From Congeria kusceri (Eukaryota > Mollusca > Bivalvia > Myida > Dreissenidae), in contig CM051027.1 in NCBI GenBank assembly GCA_027627225.1, positions 87,652,451 through 87,716,450 on the forward strand: 64,000 bases of DNA, written 5' to 3'. Position 1 is the stretch's first letter. Every line of letters begins with the position of its first letter. A program made the translations under genes and the position numbers. The notes beneath the pieces were generated by a model. The model ran no database searches. It saw nothing but the letters and a program-made list of their open reading frames with translations, and was not told the origin of the DNA. Shown here piece after piece: positions 38,101 to 51,500 of this stretch.

Positions 38101-39557
38101 ATGGCAACAAACAATGTAAGTAACTGCAAACGATGTAAAAAAAAAATTGTTTCTTTTAAAAGCGTTAGTTTCAAGATAAGATGATTAGATTTTTTAGGCA
38201 TTTATCATCGGGTACCATCTTCGGATAAACTATTCCGGATTATATTTTTACCGTGTACTAGATCCATTGTATACCGTTACTGTATCATAAATATCGTAAC
38301 ACTTTTAATATTTGTTTTTCAAATAATTATCATAAAGATAACCTTCATAACAATGAAGAATATATGAAGCATGTATTTCAGGACATATTTTATTAATTTT
38401 GAAGTGAATGTTCCAGGCTCTGTTTCGAAGTTCTTCCTCATTCTAAACTAAGACATCACATAAGTTCTCAGAGAAGCCCACATTCTCGAAAACAGTTCTA
38501 CAAACATTTTTATATTTACATTTAAAAAAAATTTGTTTCCACATGTGAATGTCAAAAAAATAAATCATATGATTACTTATATGCAATATCTTCCAGAATA
38601 ATAATGAAGATGACGATTTTGGGGACTTTGGAGGGTTTGAGGTAATGAGTTCAGTTTGTATTGTGTATTATGTCTTGCATGGTCAGTTATGCAAGTTGAT
38701 GAGCTCAGGTCAGCAACATTTATTGTCAAAATTGGAATTTCTTTATAATGTTGATAATACATGCTCTGTCACCATTTATCTTTTATAAACTGAAATAGAA
38801 GTTGCTATAATCGCTATTACTAATAACTAATATGTAATCAAACTACACTGTTTGTTTAATATCAGTATGTTGTTAGTAAGACTTGTTTTGAGGTGTTGAT
38901 GGCAGTTGTTATGCATACACTAGCTTAGTTCACTTTAACTACGATGTATTTAAATAATAGTTTATTGGAAAAACATTCTGTCTTTATATTGTAAAAGTCT
39001 ACAAAAGTCATGTGTTTCTTTTTGTTTGACTATATACTGAGTTCATTTATTGACTTTTGAAAAGTTGATGACAAATTTGTGATTGCAGGCTGCGGAACCT
39101 GTTGAGAGTCCAGATGTAGGGAATGGTGGGGCTCAAGCAGCCCCAAACCTTTGGGCCATGTTTGCTCCAGGTTGGTGTGTGGTGCATTGTTCTACTGTTC
39201 TTCATATATTGGATAAATATGTCATATTTGCAAGTATTCACAATACAATACTAATTGCTTCAGTTAATGCAAATATCAATTTTAAACATTAAGCTTTGAA
39301 TTGGAATTGCAACTAGCATGTACCTCTCACAACCTCTTCTCCCCCCCCCCCAGCTCCCATTTCAATAGTGATCTTTTCCAGCTGTGTCTGGAATCCAGAG
39401 TGTGCAGCCTGACCTGCTGTGCATTCAGAACCGGTTCCCCCAGCACTTGGACACGCCCAACACGGTGGATGTGGCCAGTAGCGCCCAGGCGAGTGTACTA
39501 CCTGACCTGGACTTTGCGTCAGCTGACTACCAACACGAAGGGGCTGCGGGAAGGGCG
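38101..39557 (+). CDS. CCDC91: CCDC91 exons 1-4: GGA-ear-binding N-terminus
   Basis: Exon 1 is only 15 nt (ATG GCA ACA AAC AAT, donor gtaagt). Exon 2 (45 nt) encodes the acidic Phe motif. Exon 3 ends phase 1 and exon 4 continues with SGIQSVQPDLLCIQNRFPQH. The ATG at 38101 is chosen because it leads directly into the conserved motif. The start region is Asn-rich, MATNNNNN, unlike the vertebrate protein. Confidence 0.85.
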
Positions 39558-42500
39558 GTAAGTAGGTCATTTGAAATGATAGAAACTTTATAAAATCCAT
39601 GTCCGTATTCTTATTGAGAAAGTTGTGTGAAATTGTGCTGCTTTGTTTAGATTTTGTTTAATTCTGTGTGTGTGAAGCTACCTTTATGTAGAGTCTGTAA
39701 TCTTCTTTTAAGAATTTTTGTGTATATCTGATTTCTTTATAATTTGATAAAACAAGAAAAAAATGTACAGTCATTGTCTGTAGTGTAGTAATTTGAGGCA
39801 TTATTTACTGTAACTTATTAATATTAACAATGCCAGGAAAATCTGCATCCTGTGGATTATTGTTATATGTTTATTCTTTCAGAATGACCAAGATGACTTC
39901 AACCTAGCTAATGACATTTTAGACGGCAGCTTCCGAGCATCGTCTGGCCAACACTCAGTGCCTTTAGTGACTGCTCAGATGCCCGACATAAGTGGACTGG
40001 ACCTGCCCAGTGGTTCAATGTCAAGGCTTGGTGCCTCAGGATACATGAGGGCTGCTACTTCCCAGCATGCAGGTGAAAAGCATGAGACTGGTCCCCTAAC
40101 TGAGAGTGCTGTGGAACCAGTTCTGGAGGCTGCTGCCCCCATATCAGTCAATGGCAATGCCGCTAATGAGCTGGAACCAGCCAATCAGATTAACTGGAGT
40201 GTGGCTAACAATCAAAGTGTTCAGCCAGAGGCAGAATCTAATGCGTCATTGCAGAGAGCATTGGAAGAAAAGGAAACAATACAAAGGGTTGAGTATAATT
40301 AATCCCATGATTAAGTGTAGAAAATTTTTATTTTTAAAAGAAAGCAGAAAATGATTAAAAATTTTAATGGTCACATATTTTTGTAAATACTGGCAAAACT
40401 TGCGTTGTATATACTAAACTTCTCTATTAGCTGGTTTTACATGTTTAATAAAGTAACATGATTAAATTATGTTCATCAAAACTTTGACAATTAATAGGAA
40501 TTAGAGAGACAGCAGACAGAAAATGCTCATCTGGCTGAAGACTTGGCTAGAGCTGAAGCTTTGGCAGAATCTGCTAGACAGAATCTTGAAAAAGTCCAAG
40601 TAAATATGATACACAAACATGTTTATATGACAGCATTTTTAGCTCGACTTTTCAAAGAAAAGGCAAGTTATTCTACTCGCCCCGGCGTGGGCGTCCGAGC
40701 TAGGTTAAAGTTTTTCGGTAAGCTAGTTTCTCAGGAATGGCTTGAGGGATTTCATTCAAACTTAAATATTTATTTCCCACATTAAAATGAACCTATAGGC
40801 CATGTTTGGTAACTCTAGTTTGAAATTTGTCAAAATTATGGGCCTTTTTACACTTAAAAATTGTACATATAAGCTATATGGACAGGTTAAAGTTTTTCAG
40901 TAAGCTAGTTTCTCAACTTTTTGTTTCCGCTCTCTAACTCGAGAACGGATTAAGCTATTGTAATGAAACTTCAAACATAGATACCTTATAGCGAGACCTC
41001 ACTTGGGATTGCATATGGGGTGGGTGGGGTCAAGGTCACTGTTACTAGAAATTGAAAAACAGTTTCCGCTCAATAACTTGAGAACATATTTAGATATATG
41101 AATAATTCGTATAATACCTTATATCGAGACCTCACTTGGGATTGCATATGGGGTTTGTGGGGTCAAGGTCACTGTTACTAAAATTGAAAAATGGTTTCTG
41201 CTCAATAATTTGAACACGCATTGTGATATTTTAATCAAACTTAATACATATATACCTTATATCAAGACTTCGCTTGGGATTGCATATGGGGAGGGTGGGG
41301 TCAAGGTCACTGTTACTAAAAATAGAAAAACGGTTTCCGCTGTATAGCTTGAGAATGAATTGAGATATTTTTATGAAACTTTATACATACATACCTTATA
41401 TTGAGACCTCGCTTGGGATTGCATATGGGGTGGGTGGGGTCAAGGTCAATGTCACTGTTACTAAAGATAGACAAACGGTTTCCGCTTAATAACTTGAGAA
41501 CGCATTGAGACATTTTAATGAAACTACATACATACCTTATATTGAGACCTCACTTGCGATTGCGTATAGGGTCACGGTCAACGTCACTGTTACTAAAATA
41601 GAAAAATGGTTTCCGCTCAATAACTTTAGAACGCATTGAGATATTTTATTGAAACTTTATACATAGATTCCTTATATTGAGACCTCGCTTGGGATTGCAT
41701 ATGGGGTGGGTGGAGTCAAGGTCACTGTTACTAAAAATAGAAAAATGGTTTCCGCTCAATAACTTGAGAACACATTGAGATATTTTAATGAAACTTAATA
41801 CATAGATACCTTATATCGAGACCTCGGGTGGGATTGCATATGGGATGGGTGGGGTCAAGGTCACTGTTACTAAAAATAGAAAAATGGTTTCCACTAAATA
41901 TCTTAAGAACGCATTGAGATATTTTAATGAAACTTAATACATAGATACCTTATATCAAGACCTCACTTGGGATTGCATATGGGGTGGGTGGGGTCAAGTT
42001 TACCACTTCTTAAATTTTAGTGATGTGCTGATTTTAATGCATTTCGTTTTCGTGGAATTTCCATGTTTCTTGTTTTAGAAAAAAAATGCCAGTAATTCTG
42101 ACAAGCACAAGAAAAGTGGTATTTCCATGTTTCTTGTTTTAGAAAAAACATGCCAGTAATTCTGACAAGCACAAGAAAAGTGGAGCGCGCTGTCCTCCAA
42201 CAGCTCTTGTTATATTATTCCAATAAAATGTAACAATGTTAAATCTTTTTAAAATATTAAATAAAGGAATGTTCCAAATTTTGGATATTTATGTTACTTG
42301 TAAGTACACAACATTGTTTACAAAATGACATTCTCTACAAATACTAACATGTACTTTAACATTACTTTAAAAAAACTATTATTAAATAAAAATACAGAAG
42401 CCTAAATTTAAAGTTATATTGTAGAAATGTGATTATCTCTTTGTTATGAAACATGGTATACTCTAGAATTCTACCTTTCTAACATGTTTCACAGTGATTA

Positions 42501-45500
42501 CACCTGATGCACGTATGGTTATTTATTCTCATATTACTTTTCACACCTGCTTCAGAGTGATCACAGAGAGCAGCTGGACGGTTTACGTCGGGCAGGTCAC
42601 GAGGCTCTGACGGTTGTTGTGGAGGAGTACCAGGCCTCCCTGTCCTCGGCCGTGCAGCAGCAGCTGGAGATGTTTCAGCGATCCCTGGCGCACAGTGTGA
42701 GAGAGGAGACTGCACATCTCAGAGGACTGCTGGCAGAGCAGGTCTGCGCATGGTGGAGATTGTCCCTTTTTCCATGATTTTCTATACTTTTGTATTCCTG
42801 CCAATTTAGCCATAATTTGCTTTGAATCCCTAATAAAGATAAGCAAAGTAAGAAAACAATATAATAAAGTTATATTCCGAGGACTCTTAGTAGAGCAGGT
42901 CTATTCCACTTATTTGCCATAATTTGTGTTCTTTTTATGCCCCCGAAGGAGGGCATATTAATAACGAACCGTCTGTCCATCCGTGTGTCCGTCCATCCGT
43001 GTGTCCTTGAATACTATCATAGATATTTACTTGAAACTTGACATACTTCTTTATTATCAATTTCTCCACCAGGGAAAGCAACCCCATAACTCTGTTTTGT
43101 ATTTTGACAGAGTTATGCCCCTTTTTTAACTTACACATTTTGGTTAAAGTTTTTCATAAAGGCCAATATCTTCAATACTATCAAATGTATTTACTTGAAA
43201 CTTGAAATACTTCTTTACTTTTCACATTGATAGTAAAGAAGACATTCTTCCCCAGGGAAAGCAACCCGCATAACTCTGTTTTTTTTTTTGACAGATTTAT
43301 GCCCCTTTTTGAACTTAGAAATTTTGGTTAAAGTTTTTCATAAGTTTTTCCAGAGCAGCCATTTTGACTGAAATAATGAAGTTTACATTATTCATTCACT
43401 TTTATTTTCAAATATTTAGTTTGGTGTCTAAGGTCGCACTTACTGACAGTGTATTCGGGGGCATATGTCACCTGATAGTGACAGCACTTGTTTTGGTCAT
43501 ACAATTGAGATGAAAAAAAATAGCTTAAAAATATTAAAACTACCAGTGTTCAGAAAGTCTTAATCACAAGTTTAAGCTTCTGCAGTTAATATCTGTTACA
43601 TATGCTATTGTGTAACACTAATGCAGAGTTGTTCAGAAAGCTACCATTAATTTGCTAAAAATTAGCATCAGCTGTCATTTCATATTATATTAACAGAAGT
43701 TATTAGTATATTGGTGGGTGTTTTGATTTATTGTGTTAACCCTTTTGTTGGAACCACATTTCAGAAAGAAGAATTTGATAAATTGCAAGAATCTGAGAGA
43801 CAACGGAATGCAGAATTATTAAAGGAGACCATTTCGGATATGAAAGAAAAAACAAATGTAATTAATTAACTATTTATTCAGGTCATTGATACATATGTTT
43901 GTTTATCAACAGTATCATTTTGTGACTTTCCTTCATTTATGTTTACTCTGCCATTTAGTATACCCAATCTGTAAGTTATTTGTTTCAATTTTAAATATCA
44001 ATGAAACATATTTTATTCTTTTAACCATATTAAGTAACGCACAATTTCACCCTAACTTTTTGTCATTTGTAAATGTTTTAGTAGAAATTTGATGGTACGC
44101 AATGGCAACTACTAGTATGCAACTCTTACACCCCCAGCTCCTGTTTCAATACTCAATGATCTTTTTTTCAGTTCTAAAGTTGCAATCATTATGTTGCATG
44201 AATTTGCAGGAACTGTTTTACATGGTGTTGTTGGTTCTGTATTGCAGGAGGAGATGCAGAAATTGCTAGCTGAAGAGAAAGTAAAGTATGAACTGAGCAT
44301 TCAAGAAGCAGTGAAGGTAACTGCTGTACAGAACTATGTTGCTTATAATTAATTTATAGCATACTGGTGCCTTGAGACAATGGAAAAGTACACTGAATCA
44401 CATTGAAGCTGTTTAAGACTGTTGAAATCTCTAATTTCGAATTGTTAGCATCTTGTAATTGCTTATAGACTGAAGTAAAACATACTCCTTATGATGATAA
44501 TAAATTTGAAATGCAAACAACTGTAGCTCGTAACTAAATGCTCACATGGTGTGTTAAAAACAAGAAATAACCCGTTACATTCAAAATGTCTGTATAATTC
44601 AGACAATATATTTACTAAGAAATCCCTTCTAATGTAGATGTTATCCTAGTAAATAATCACTGTTGACTAATTTAAGAAAACAAGGCGTACTGCTATGTTC
44701 AACTGTATTGTGTAGATGCATTATTAGATTCCTGAAGTTAATTCATCGCATGCATTATGTTTGTGTTGATACTTTAAATATGAAGTACTATTTTTGTTGA
44801 TCAATATGACGTGACATAACCTGGTACAATGTATATTGTTTAAGGAGGAGCAGATGAAAGCAGAGCAGAAGCTGGCCGAGGTTGTGAAGGCAGAGCGGGA
44901 GAGATCTGCTGAGTGCCTTGAACAGGAACAGGTGTGTAGCGGGAGTGGTGATATCAATGAACTCATTGGAACAGGTGTGTAATGGGAGTGGTGATATCAA
45001 TGAACTCAGTGGAACAGGTATGTAGTGGGAGTGGTGATATCAATGAACTCAGTGGAACAGGTGTGTAATGAGAGTTGTGATACCAATGAACTCATTGGAA
45101 CAGGTGCGTAGTGGGAGTGGTGATATCAATTAACTCAGTGGAACAGGTGTGTAATGGGAGTGGTGATACCAATGAACTCAGTGGAACAGGTGTGTAGTGG
45201 GAGTGGTGATATCAATGAACTCACTGGAACAGGTGTGTAATGGGAGTGGTGATATCAATCAACTCAATGGAACAGGTGTGTAGTGGGAGTGGTGATATCA
45301 TTGAACTCAGTGGAACAGGTGTGTAATGGGAGTGGTGATATCAATTAACTCAGTGGAACAGGTGTGTAGTGGGAGTGGTGATATCAATGAACTCAATGGA
45401 ACAGGTGTGTAGTGGGAGTGGTGATATCAATGAACTCAATGGAACAGGTGTGTAGTGGGAGTGGTGATATCAATGAACTCGGTGGAACAGGTGTGTAGCG

Positions 45501-48500
45501 GTAGTGGTGATATCAATGAACTCCGTGAGGTGATTGTCATTGGTCCTACTAAAACTGTGTTTGGACACATAAAAATGCACAAATACACACATAGTGCTGC
45601 TGTTGTTTGTTGTTCATGATAAATGTTGATAATGACACTCAGTTGTAGTAAAATACTGGAACAGTAGGGTAATACACACAGACATAAAATATGATGTACA
45701 AGGTACATACAGCACTTAGAGGGGAAACAAATAAGCAACTGATTAACAACTTTATAAGTCTTTTGATTAGAAATGAGGCGTGTCTTGGGAAAACAGGGCT
45801 TAATGCATGTGCATAAAGTGTCGTCCCTGATCCGTTTGTGCAGTTCACACAGGCTAATCCCTGACGACAATTTCCGCCTACAGTGGATTTATGTTTAGAA
45901 GAGACTACTTCGAAACTGAAAATACCATAAAAGTGGAAAATGTCGTCCTCGATTTATATTTAGAAATATAATACCAAGTACGTGTGTAAGCATCCAAGGA
46001 CTGATTTATTCCTTTAATATTGATTAAGAACACACTGGTACATGATCAAATTTTAGCTTTATGATGCTGACATCTTTACAGGTCAAGTTTTTAGCCAAGA
46101 TGGCTGAGCATGCTGAAGAACACCAAAAGGCTTTAGAACTAGCACTGCAAGAACAACAAAAGAAGTACCAGGTATTAGATACTGGAATGTTGTTGTAAAT
46201 TGTTGGGTTTGAATGCATGTATTCTAGCCTTCTTATAACAGATGTACACTTTGTATTTTACCAAGCTAATTTAATGGACATATGAATAATGGTTAAATTG
46301 TGCAAAGTGCAAACTCTTTTAAGCAATGACAAGAACATTTAGTATATTCAGAAACTGTAATAGATCTCCTCTGATGGTAAACAGATTAGCATTGTTTTCA
46401 CTTTAACTTTTCTCTGTAATACCATCTTTTAGACTCATAAGCTGCAATATCAGTTAATCATCACCGAGCACCAGTTTTCTTAAACAATTCAACATTGTTT
46501 TCATTGCAGTTTATTATTAATACTTACGAGGTTTGCCCGAAAAATAAGCTTTATAGTTCATTATTTTTAAAACGTGTCAATGCCAGAAAAATATGTTAAC
46601 CAGTGTAAACAGTCACTTTACCTTAGTTGTTTCTGAAACAATCGTAACAATTGCACTTTTACAAAAATACAATAGCGATTTTATTACGTACCATAAGTGA
46701 ATACCGGGGCAAGTCACATATTTAGCTTTAGTGTAACGCATAGTCTGTTTACTGATTCATATAGCTTTCTTATTCAGAATGTACTGAGTAGGGCATTCCA
46801 ATAGCATATGATATATGCAACGTAAGTGAATGGGTGTAAATTTGGACGTGGTATGTCGATGTGTATTTTTATGCCCTCAACACCTTGATGCGGGAGGCTA
46901 TAGTGATTGTCCTGTCCGTTCGTGATTACGTCCGTCCGTCCATACTTGGTTAACTAGGTTATACCATTTCATCTATCACTAACACTTGGATACTTACACA
47001 CTAGTTGCCTATGACCATTCCTTATTCACCCGTATCACCCAGCCTCTTTTATACGACCGTATTATGGGAAAGCCCAACAGGTGGGGGGCGGGAGATCTTT
47101 GTCCAGAGCATAACTTGTCCAGCCTGGATGGATTTTCAAATAACTTGGCGGAAGTGATGAGCATGATGAGACAGAGTGTCGCGCGTTAAGAGCCAGGTCC
47201 AAGGTCAAGGTCTCAATTAAAGGTCAAAGGTCAAATATAGGAATTCAATCCTTGACACGTTGTCTGGAGCATAACTTTGTCAGCATGGATGGATTTTCAA
47301 ATAACTTGGCAGAAGTGATAAGCATGATGAGACAAAGTGACGCGCGCAAGAACCAGGTCCCTAGGTCCAAGGTCAAGGTCACAATTCAAGTTCAAAGGTC
47401 AAATATAACAAATCTATCCTTACCACATTGTCCAGAGCATATCTTTGTCAAGCATGGATGGATTTGCAATAACTTATCAGAAGTGACAAGCATATTGAGA
47501 CGGAGTGTCGCGTACAAGAACCAGGTCCCTAGGTCCAAGGTCAAGGTCACAATTCAAGGTGAAAGATCATATTTAAGAAATCAATCGTAAACACTTTGTC
47601 CGGGGAATGTCTTTGTCCAGCATGGTTTGATTTTCAAACAACTTAGCAGAATTGACAAGCATAGTGAGACGGAGTGTTGCGCACAAGAACCAGGTCCCTA
47701 GGTCCAAGGTCAAGGTCACAATTCAACGTCAAATTTAAGAAATCAATCCTAAATATTTTGTCCGGAGCATATCTTTGTCCAGCATGGAGGGATTTCCAAA
47801 TAACCTTGCAGAAGTGACAAGCATGGTGAGTCGGAGTGTCTCGCGCAAGAACAAAGTCTGTAGATTCAAGGTCAAGGTCACAATTGAATCTCAAAAGTCA
47901 AATTTAAGAAATCAATCCTTAATACTTTGTCCTGAGCATATATATTTCGAGCATGGACATATTTTCAAATAACTCAGCAGAAGTGACAAGCATGGTTAGA
48001 CAGAGTATCGCGTGCAAAAACCAGGTACCTTGGTCCAAGGTCAAGGTCACAATTAAAGGTCAAAGGCCAGCTTTAAGATATCAGTCCTAAACACTTTGCC
48101 CTAAGCATATCTTTGTCCAGCATGGATGGATTTTCAAATAACCTTTAAGAAGTGACAAGCATGGTGTGACGGAGTGTTGCGAATAATAACCAGGTCGAAG
48201 GTCAAGGTCACAATTCATGGTCAAGTATCAAATATTGAAATCAATCCTTAACACTTAATCCAGAGCATATCTTCATCCAGCATGGATGGATTTTCAAATA
48301 ACTTGGCAGAAGTGACAAGCATTGGGAGATGTAGTGTCGCGCGCAAGAATCAGTTCCCTAGGTCCTAGGTCAAGGTCACAATTCAAGGTCAAAGGCGTAG
48401 TGGCAGCGTCAACTTTTCGTTTCTGCTCTCTTACTCGAGAACGAATTGAGCTATTGTAATAAAACTTCATACATAGATACCTCATTGCAAGACCTCGCTT

Positions 48501-51500
48501 TGGATTGCATATGGGGTGGTTGGGGTCAAGGTCACTGTTACTAAAAATAAAAAAAAACGGTTTCTGCTCAATAACGTGAGAACGTATTGAGATATTTTTC
48601 TAAAAACTAAAACCGTAGATACCTTATATCGAGACCTCGCTTGGGATTGCATATGAGATGGGTGGGTCAAGGTCAATTTCACTGATACTAAAAATAGAAA
48701 AACGGTTTCCGCTCAATAACTTGAGAACGCATTGAGATATTTTAGTGAAACTTAATACATAGATACGTTATATTGAGACCTCGCTTGGGATTGCATATGG
48801 TGTTGGTGGGGTCAAGGTAAAGGTCACTGTTACTAAAAGTAGAAAAACAGTTTCTGCTCAATAACTTGAGCATGCGTTGAGATATTTTTATGAAACTTAT
48901 TACATAGATACTTTTTATTGAGACCTCGCTTGGGATTGCACGTGGGGTGGTAGGGGTCAAGGTCACTGTTACTAAAAATAGAAAAATAGTTTCCCGTCAA
49001 AAACTTGAGAACGAATTGAGATATTTCAATGAAACTTCATACATAAGATACCTTATATCAAGACCTTGCTCGGGATTGCGTATAGGGTCGATTGGGTCAA
49101 GGTCAATGTTAATAAAAATAAAATAAAAAAACGGTTTCCGCTCAATAGCTTGATAACACATTGAGATATTTTAATGAAACTTCATACATAAATATCTTAT
49201 ATCTAGACCTCGCTTGGGATTGCAAATGGGGTGGATGGGGTCAAGGTCACCATTTCTAAAAATGGGCAAACAAGTTTCTGCTCAATAGCTTGAGAAGACA
49301 TTGAGATGTTTTAATGAAACTTTATATGAAGATACCTTATATCTATACCTCACTTGGGATTGCATATGGGGTGGGTGGGGTCAAGGTCACAATTTCGAAA
49401 AATTTTATTTATGTGCTGAGTTTAATGCATTTCATTCAAAAAATTTGGTTTTCGTGGAATTTCTACGTTTCTTGTTTATTTTGGCATCTTGATTATAGAT
49501 TTAAGAATATATATGCAATAGTTTTGATACCTCAACTCACCACTTAGAGAGAGGTTTTGGAGGTGAATTAGATGCACGAATACCATGACCCTACCTTATT
49601 AGTTGTTGAATTGTTTCTTTTTAGTCATCTAATCTTAACCCACAAAAAGCGTATCTTTGTGACAATGGCACTCTTGTTTTACCTTTACCTTTGACTTAGT
49701 ATAATTCAGCACCAACGGGGGGCATGTGTGTTTATCGAACACATAGTCTTGTTTTCGTCTGTTTTGCCAAACAAGCAACACCGTCGTTGACGCAACCCGC
49801 GACGTCATCAAGACCAGTTATCATGCAAGCGTTTGGTTCATGTTTAAGTGAAAGTTGAAAAACAAACACACAAGAACATCGTGCATACAGTGCTTTCAGA
49901 TACGCGTTGAGAAAGTAACGAAAATATGATAACCTTGGGACTTTAAAAGAGGACAACATCTTCACCTCTACAAAAGGCCAAACCACGTTCATCATGTTCA
50001 TGGACCAGTTTGGCGTGTTATTAATTCCTCGGAACCATAGGGCCAGGCGATCAACAGAGAATCGTTTTCGATTGTATTTGCACTGTATGTTTTACTAGCA
50101 TAATATGATATAATTTAAGACATTATATTTTACTTGTAAAATATAGTTGTTCCTTTATTTTAAAATACGCTATGAACATTTTAGTGCACATCCATTTTTG
50201 GGTGGGGCGGGGGCAACTGCTTCGTCGTGTTCTCTCAAAAGCGACGTAGGAAGGGTATCTGGATTCAGTGTTATACTTACCATAAGGCCTCACCGCAAAC
50301 CTCCTTAGCCATAATGACTGGTGCTCAAAATAAAGATTCCCTTGGGATTTCATTGAAATTGAGCAATTGCCGCAATCTCTTCATATTAATGAAACTTCAG
50401 ATAATGCGGCGTTTCAAACGCCGATGAAGGAGCACTGCGTAACATATCACGAAACGAAATGAAAAAAGCATGTAAACTTCGTAGTGTGTAATTCCCAGGC
50501 AGAAAGAGAAAGTGTTCGACAACTGAATTTATAGGAATGAAAAAATGACACTCCATAATGTAGTAAACTTTGAATAAAGTTGAAACTGTGCGCTTTTTCA
50601 TGTCCGTTGCCGTCATTTGATCTCGCTGTTGACGCGACTTGCCCCGTTATTGTTGTACCGTGTGTGTTTGATGATACGCTAGAGGTTGTTGATGTTGTTC
50701 AGATGCGTCCATTTTTTTGTTTGTATGTAAATTAAAAGTAATTGTTTCAATCGTGAAATTATTAAAATAGTCTAATATAAATTAAAAATTGTATTTATGT
50801 TTTACGCGTATTTTTCGGACACTCCTCGTATGTTTAAATTATTACAATTAATTATTTGTAAGTGTTTCTTGTCATATTTCTTCACATTCACCCAGTAAAT
50901 CGTTATCATTTGAACATGCATTTCGCTTATACATTTATGCACAATGAACACATGAGTATTCTGTGTTACCCAGGAGGAACTGGGAGTGGCGCTGCGGGAG
51001 GAGAGGTCAAGAGGTCGCGAGGCCGTGCAGGAGGCGGCCAGGGTCGCACGCGAGGATCTGAGAGCGTTCCTTCAACAGCAGAGAGAGGTGAGAATAGTTC
51101 TGGGAAAAAAAATCATGTTGGACCTGTGCTCTGTGGAGCGGGTCTCTCTTGCATTATTTTTTACGTGCGTATAGATACATAACAAGAAGTCTAGAAAAAC
51201 ATTTTCTGTTACCCTGTTCCCAGTGTTAAATATAATTATCTACCTGATAAATCGAGCATTAAGAAAAATATATTCCTTGATATGTCTCATAACTGCTGCA
51301 CTGTTCTAATAGTTGACCTAAAGAATAATACATTCTTTAATTGGTTATATATTTTCAAATGACCATCACAAAGACCAGTATATTAATTAACTAATAGTTA
51401 CACACACTATGTGGTCTGTTCACCCCCATTGACCCTATTATCCGCGGTCTTACCCGTGTTTCAGGATGACAGGGCCATTCAGAGGCGACAGCTGGCCAGT

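Noticed and set aside
44932..45528. CRISPR-like array
   Set aside because: The units are head-to-tail without spacers, in a metazoan intron. It is a minisatellite.
44788..45870. Minus-strand open frames over the minisatellite
   Set aside because: They are low-complexity translations of the 43-bp repeat and of the neighbouring MITE.
50273..50300. U1 snRNA start (ATACTTAC)
   Set aside because: Only the first eight or nine bases match. The following sequence does not resemble U1 stem I.
50123..50353. Minus-strand frame of 76 codons with a gtaagt-like site
   Set aside because: No identifiable protein family, no supporting neighbouring exons, and it is antisense within a CCDC91 intron.
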